Part shown: one piece after another, positions 60,557-64,000 of the stretch
Layout of the letters: every line of letters begins with the position of its first letter
Numbering within the stretch: the stretch's first letter is position 1
Source of the DNA: Nymphaea colorata
Taxonomy: Eukaryota > Streptophyta > Magnoliopsida > Nymphaeales > Nymphaeaceae
DNA: 64,000 nt
Assembly: GCF_008831285.2 (NCBI RefSeq)
Contig: NC_045147.1
Coordinates: forward strand, 12,996,854 to 13,060,853
Direction: 5' to 3'
Position numbers and translations under genes: made by a program
Notes under the pieces: generated by a model
The model's input: only the letters and a program-made list of their open reading frames with translations
What the model was told of the DNA's origin: nothing
Databases searched by the model: none

Positions 60557-62523
60557 TAGTTCATGCATTCCCTATATGGACTAATATTTAGTACTGTTGT
60601 TAAGGATCTAGCATGGGTGATTTACTATAGTCAGGATACAAATTTTCTTTATTTTCACAAATGGTGGCTTCAAAGATTTGGTTATTCATTATATACATTT
60701 GTGCTCGTAGCTGTAAGAAACTGTTTAAATTAGTGTTTAAGAAATTGTTTAAATTAGTGTTTGTCTACCCAAAATTTCTGGTTCCACCACTGGATGAGGC
60801 CGAGCCGACATATTGAGAGGGACAGCCCATGCATGAATCTCATAGATGCTGAAGTGCGTCTAGACCACGGTCTAGGGCCGGCACAAGCAGGGGTGAACGG
60901 CAGGGCACCTGTCTCTTCCACATTTTTTTTGGATGTGGTCCCTTTCACATTTTTTTGGACGTGACCAATAAAAGAGACAGCATGCTAAGTAAATGTGGTG
61001 CACAGGGGGCCGGGCCATGGACGGGCATTAAAGGAGTACCACAAATTCATGGAGTAAGAGCTGAAGGATATATATGAGGCTCATTAAAGCGCTAAGCGCA
61101 TATGTACGTCAAATTGTTAGAGATGGAGGGCATTATGTATGGTATACAGTAATTGAGAAGGCATACTTAAAAAAGAATAGTCATTCGTATCATTCAATGG
61201 TTTCTTTGGCTCTTGATTTGAAGTTATGAGTTGAGGATCAAATAAGTACGTGGATGGAAATATTGCTTTCATGCAGTGGCAGAGCTAGGACTTTTTCCTA
61301 GAAGACGCCAGTTCTGGATATTTTTTTGCCAGGGTCAAGTGATTAAAGTCAATGCGGCAATATTGAAGAATTGGAGTCTAGCCCGTTTTATCTCTTCTTC
61401 TTTTACAGCAAGAAACAGCCTGCTACAATTAAAGGGAGACCTAACTTCATGACAGTGGCCTTCCAACTATTCCCTTAGAGCAGCCTGACCAAGAGCTAAG
61501 GATGGCTGCTCCTAGATACCCAGCATAAAATTTGCTCTCCATTTGGGTGTACAAGAGAAAATCTCACGACTGAGCTAGGGTATAGGGCTGCTTTAGGCAC
61601 TTCAAAGAGATGCTTCCACTATACTTCAACTTGCATAACAATGTTTCCCTTTTTGCAGCACCCATAGTTGATGTCACGGGACCCAGTTGCGCCAACCCAA
61701 GGAGATCAATTAAAAAACACTTCTACTTTTCAAGCTCAGTGAATTCTGAACTCTCTTTCCCAAACAGCCATTAGTTTGAATCCTCGTATATAAAGGCATT
61801 AAACAAACAATACATGTCACCAGGGGATGCTTCTGTAGTCTCATCTGCCCTCACTCTAGAAAGCAATGTCTCAAAAAGAAAAAGTACCTCCCACTTCGTT
61901 GCCTGGAATATCACATGCCTGGTACTTTTGAGTTTTTTTGATAAATTTGACTTGGAATCTTCAAAAATGAGGAAATAGGAACAGAAGTGTGATTTTTTTA
62001 ATAGAGTTCAATGTCAACATATTAAACTTTGGATTAGATATTTTTATTACTTATTACCATGTCAAAATCGTTAGATATTGTTTAATTTGAAGTCAGGCTC
62101 TGATTATAAAAATAACCAACCATATCCCAATTTTTTAATGCAACAAGTTTGAGCATCGGTCAACATCAGATAAACGTAGGATTTAGTAAGAAAAACCTTA
62201 TATCATATATACCGCATCAAATCAATGCCTTTATCGAATACAACTACTTGAATTTGGATTTGAAACAAATAGTGGGTTGTATCGGGAATCATCAACGTTC
62301 CTACGCTGGTCTGAAGTTTAGTTTCAGTAAGCTAACAAACCAAGATCACTGATTTTTAAACCTTCATAAAGTAGAACCCAACTACACATCCAGAAGTCAT
62401 AATATCTTTTGCGGTTTGTTCTTGTTTCTAGAAGACTTTTTGCCCCTAAATTTTGTTATGCATTTTCATTTTATCAGCTCAACTATATATTTTTGCACAT
62501 ATAATGCTTTCTATATCGTATCG

Positions 62524-62527
<4 letters not shown>

Positions 62528-62598
<71 letters not shown>
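62528..62598. repeat. (AT)n(AG)n compound microsatellite, 71 bp
   Basis: About 19 AT units followed by about 15 AG units with one ggg interruption. Confidence 0.93.
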
Positions 62599-62601
<3 letters not shown>

Positions 62602-63428
62602 CCCCCCTTCCCCCAGACAAACATTGCCCAGAAAACGCCAACAAGTTGTTGAGAGTACGCCAGGTGAATGATTTTCCAAAAGCAAAAGAAAGAAATGACA
62701 AACCTACGATCGGGTTGCAAGTGCAACACCAATTTCAGTTTAGAGAAACTTCTTCCACAAATACATTAAACAGGATGTCCAGTTCCAAAATTTCTTAAGA
62801 TCAAGTTTAGCACTGCTAAAACAATATCCCATCTATGCAGCTAGGTCTTAAACAGCCATGTGCGCCAAATTTCCGTCGATTCTTCATGGAACATATTGCA
62901 TGTGGACCATGAAAGACATCCCGCGTAGTTGAAATATCATTCTCATTCACCATGGGTAGCTGCCAGGCATTGTAGAAAATATCTTAGAGAGGCAGTCTCT
63001 CAAGCGAAGCATAATTGAGAACCGTGTGAAGGAGAACAAATGGGCTTCGGAACTGGAGACAGATTGTTCAGTAGTCTCCATCATTTTCTTTCTTTTCCAT
63101 GACGTGTGGACAATTTAAAGGCCTCACGGTTTAGGGTGGACCCACAGACCTTGTTGCTTATCTCCATGCCCCCCAATAAAATCTTTCCCCACCATTAAAA
63201 GCGAAAAAAAAGTGTTGTAGGGCCAGATCTTATGACAACCATAGTTTTTTAACCATTTATGCGCAAATGTGGATTTTTGCCCACAACAGCTAAATAAATG
63301 CCTTTATTTTCATACCAGTGCAGTTGGATTATTTGTTTCTATTAGCTATTAGTGTACCTAATAGAAACAAATAAAGAAGTCATATTTAAACCTGAATCAA
63401 AAATCTGATTTCACAATTTGAATCTCAT

Positions 63429-63464
63429 CATATATATAAAGAGAGAGAGAGAGAGAGAGAGAGA
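63429..63464. repeat. (AT)n(AG)n compound microsatellite
   Basis: Short TA run followed by about 13 AG units. Confidence 0.9.
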
Positions 63465-64000
63465 ATGTCAATTTGCACCAGCTCAACGCTGGCCTTTTGC
63501 TTCCAAAAGAGATCGTCCTCCTCTAACTCCTGTTGACATTCTTCTCTAAGAATAAACTCTCTTTCTCCATCCCACTGCCTGTCTCCCTCCATGTTATTAT
63601 GAATGTATTGGAGTTCTTTCTTAATTCTTAGATTAGTGAACAAGTAACCCAGCAGATGATCAGTCTAGCCACACCCCTGGTGAAAACTGCGTCTATGATG
63701 ACCACAATGTTAGTGAGTAGCACTACCAAAACTCTCATTTCCGTTCAGTGAAAGGGCATAAAAGGGAATGCAAATGTCTGCTGCATTGTCTTGCTAGATC
63801 AAGTAGAGGTCTAGACCGGCGGCAATGCGCCCTAGTCCTCTGACATTCCAGGCCACAATTTTTCATGATGGGCTTGGAAGAAAAAATCACCCTATAACAT
63901 GTCGGTGTTCCTTCTCTTATCAATCAATGGAATTGACTGATACTCCATAGTTCATGTGGGTTGTTAATCTAAGTAAGACAACGCTGAAAAATGACTGCCT

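Larger units (their letters stand above)
59061..64000. other. Intergenic DNA to the right end
   Basis: No gene I can support. It includes a relic of the MITE family at 60482-60556 and two AT/AG microsatellites. A 'gcagtggcagagctagga' end near 61275 belongs to a common plant repeat type, and a diverged mate in opposite orientation (ggttccaccactgg) lies near 60780. Confidence 0.45.

Noticed and set aside
1-64000. tRNA, rRNA or snRNA genes
   Set aside because: I looked for tRNA B-box like ggttcgaatc and for conserved rRNA segments and saw none. The tRNA-Met complementary sites are primer-binding sites of retroelements.

Overview
The window is nuclear DNA of a flowering plant. The evidence is a spliced plant NAC transcription factor gene, a Ty1/copia retrotransposon, a LINE relic, several MITEs, a TRIM element and a large block of endogenous pararetrovirus (Caulimoviridae) sequence. 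Most of the window is AT-rich, non-coding and full of repeats. I cannot name the species; nothing visible separates early-diverging angiosperms from other lineages.

Only two cellular genes are well supported. At 4692-6222 (+) there is a three-exon NAC gene of the secondary-wall NST/SND1 group, encoding 378 aa. At 58764-59060 (+) there is a single-exon gene for a 98-aa protein that begins MGNC and is probably N-myristoylated, resembling small PADRE/DUF4228-like plant proteins. Between 6.2 and 22.1 kb lie MITE-like elements (8744-9064, 10079-10336, 14045-14435), exact or near-exact tandem duplications (12581-12680, 21225-21860) and a decayed LINE reverse transcriptase on the minus strand (19230-20770). 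A complete but dead Ty1/copia element occupies 22155-27262 (-), with both LTRs and a 5-bp target-site duplication.

The main object is a 25-kb endogenous pararetrovirus locus at 29711-54870. It holds two different genome components. Component A (minus strand, 48690-41867) carries movement protein, coat protein and a downstream ORF2, but no polymerase. Component B (plus strand, 48691-54870) carries aspartic protease, reverse transcriptase, RNase H and its own diverged ORF2, but no recognisable movement or coat protein. They share the leader, tRNA-Met primer site, first codons of ORF1, 3' region and promoter. By coordinate arithmetic both come to about 6.18 kb. This looks like a bipartite pararetrovirus, an organisation reported (from memory) for some florendoviruses. 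Component B is one genome length, opened about 10 nt upstream of the primer-binding site. All ORFs are broken.

To the left, a deleted copy of A (29711-33054) leads into an 8.8-kb head-to-tail array (33055-41866) of about 1.15-kb units. Each unit carries the viral 3' region and a TATA promoter, then an inverted segment of the coat/ORF2 junction, then a sense ORF2 tail. A transcript from a unit promoter would therefore first be antisense to the virus. This promoter-bearing, pararetrovirus-derived satellite is the most unusual structure in the window. A complete 457-bp TRIM retrotransposon (47940-48396) has inserted into component A.
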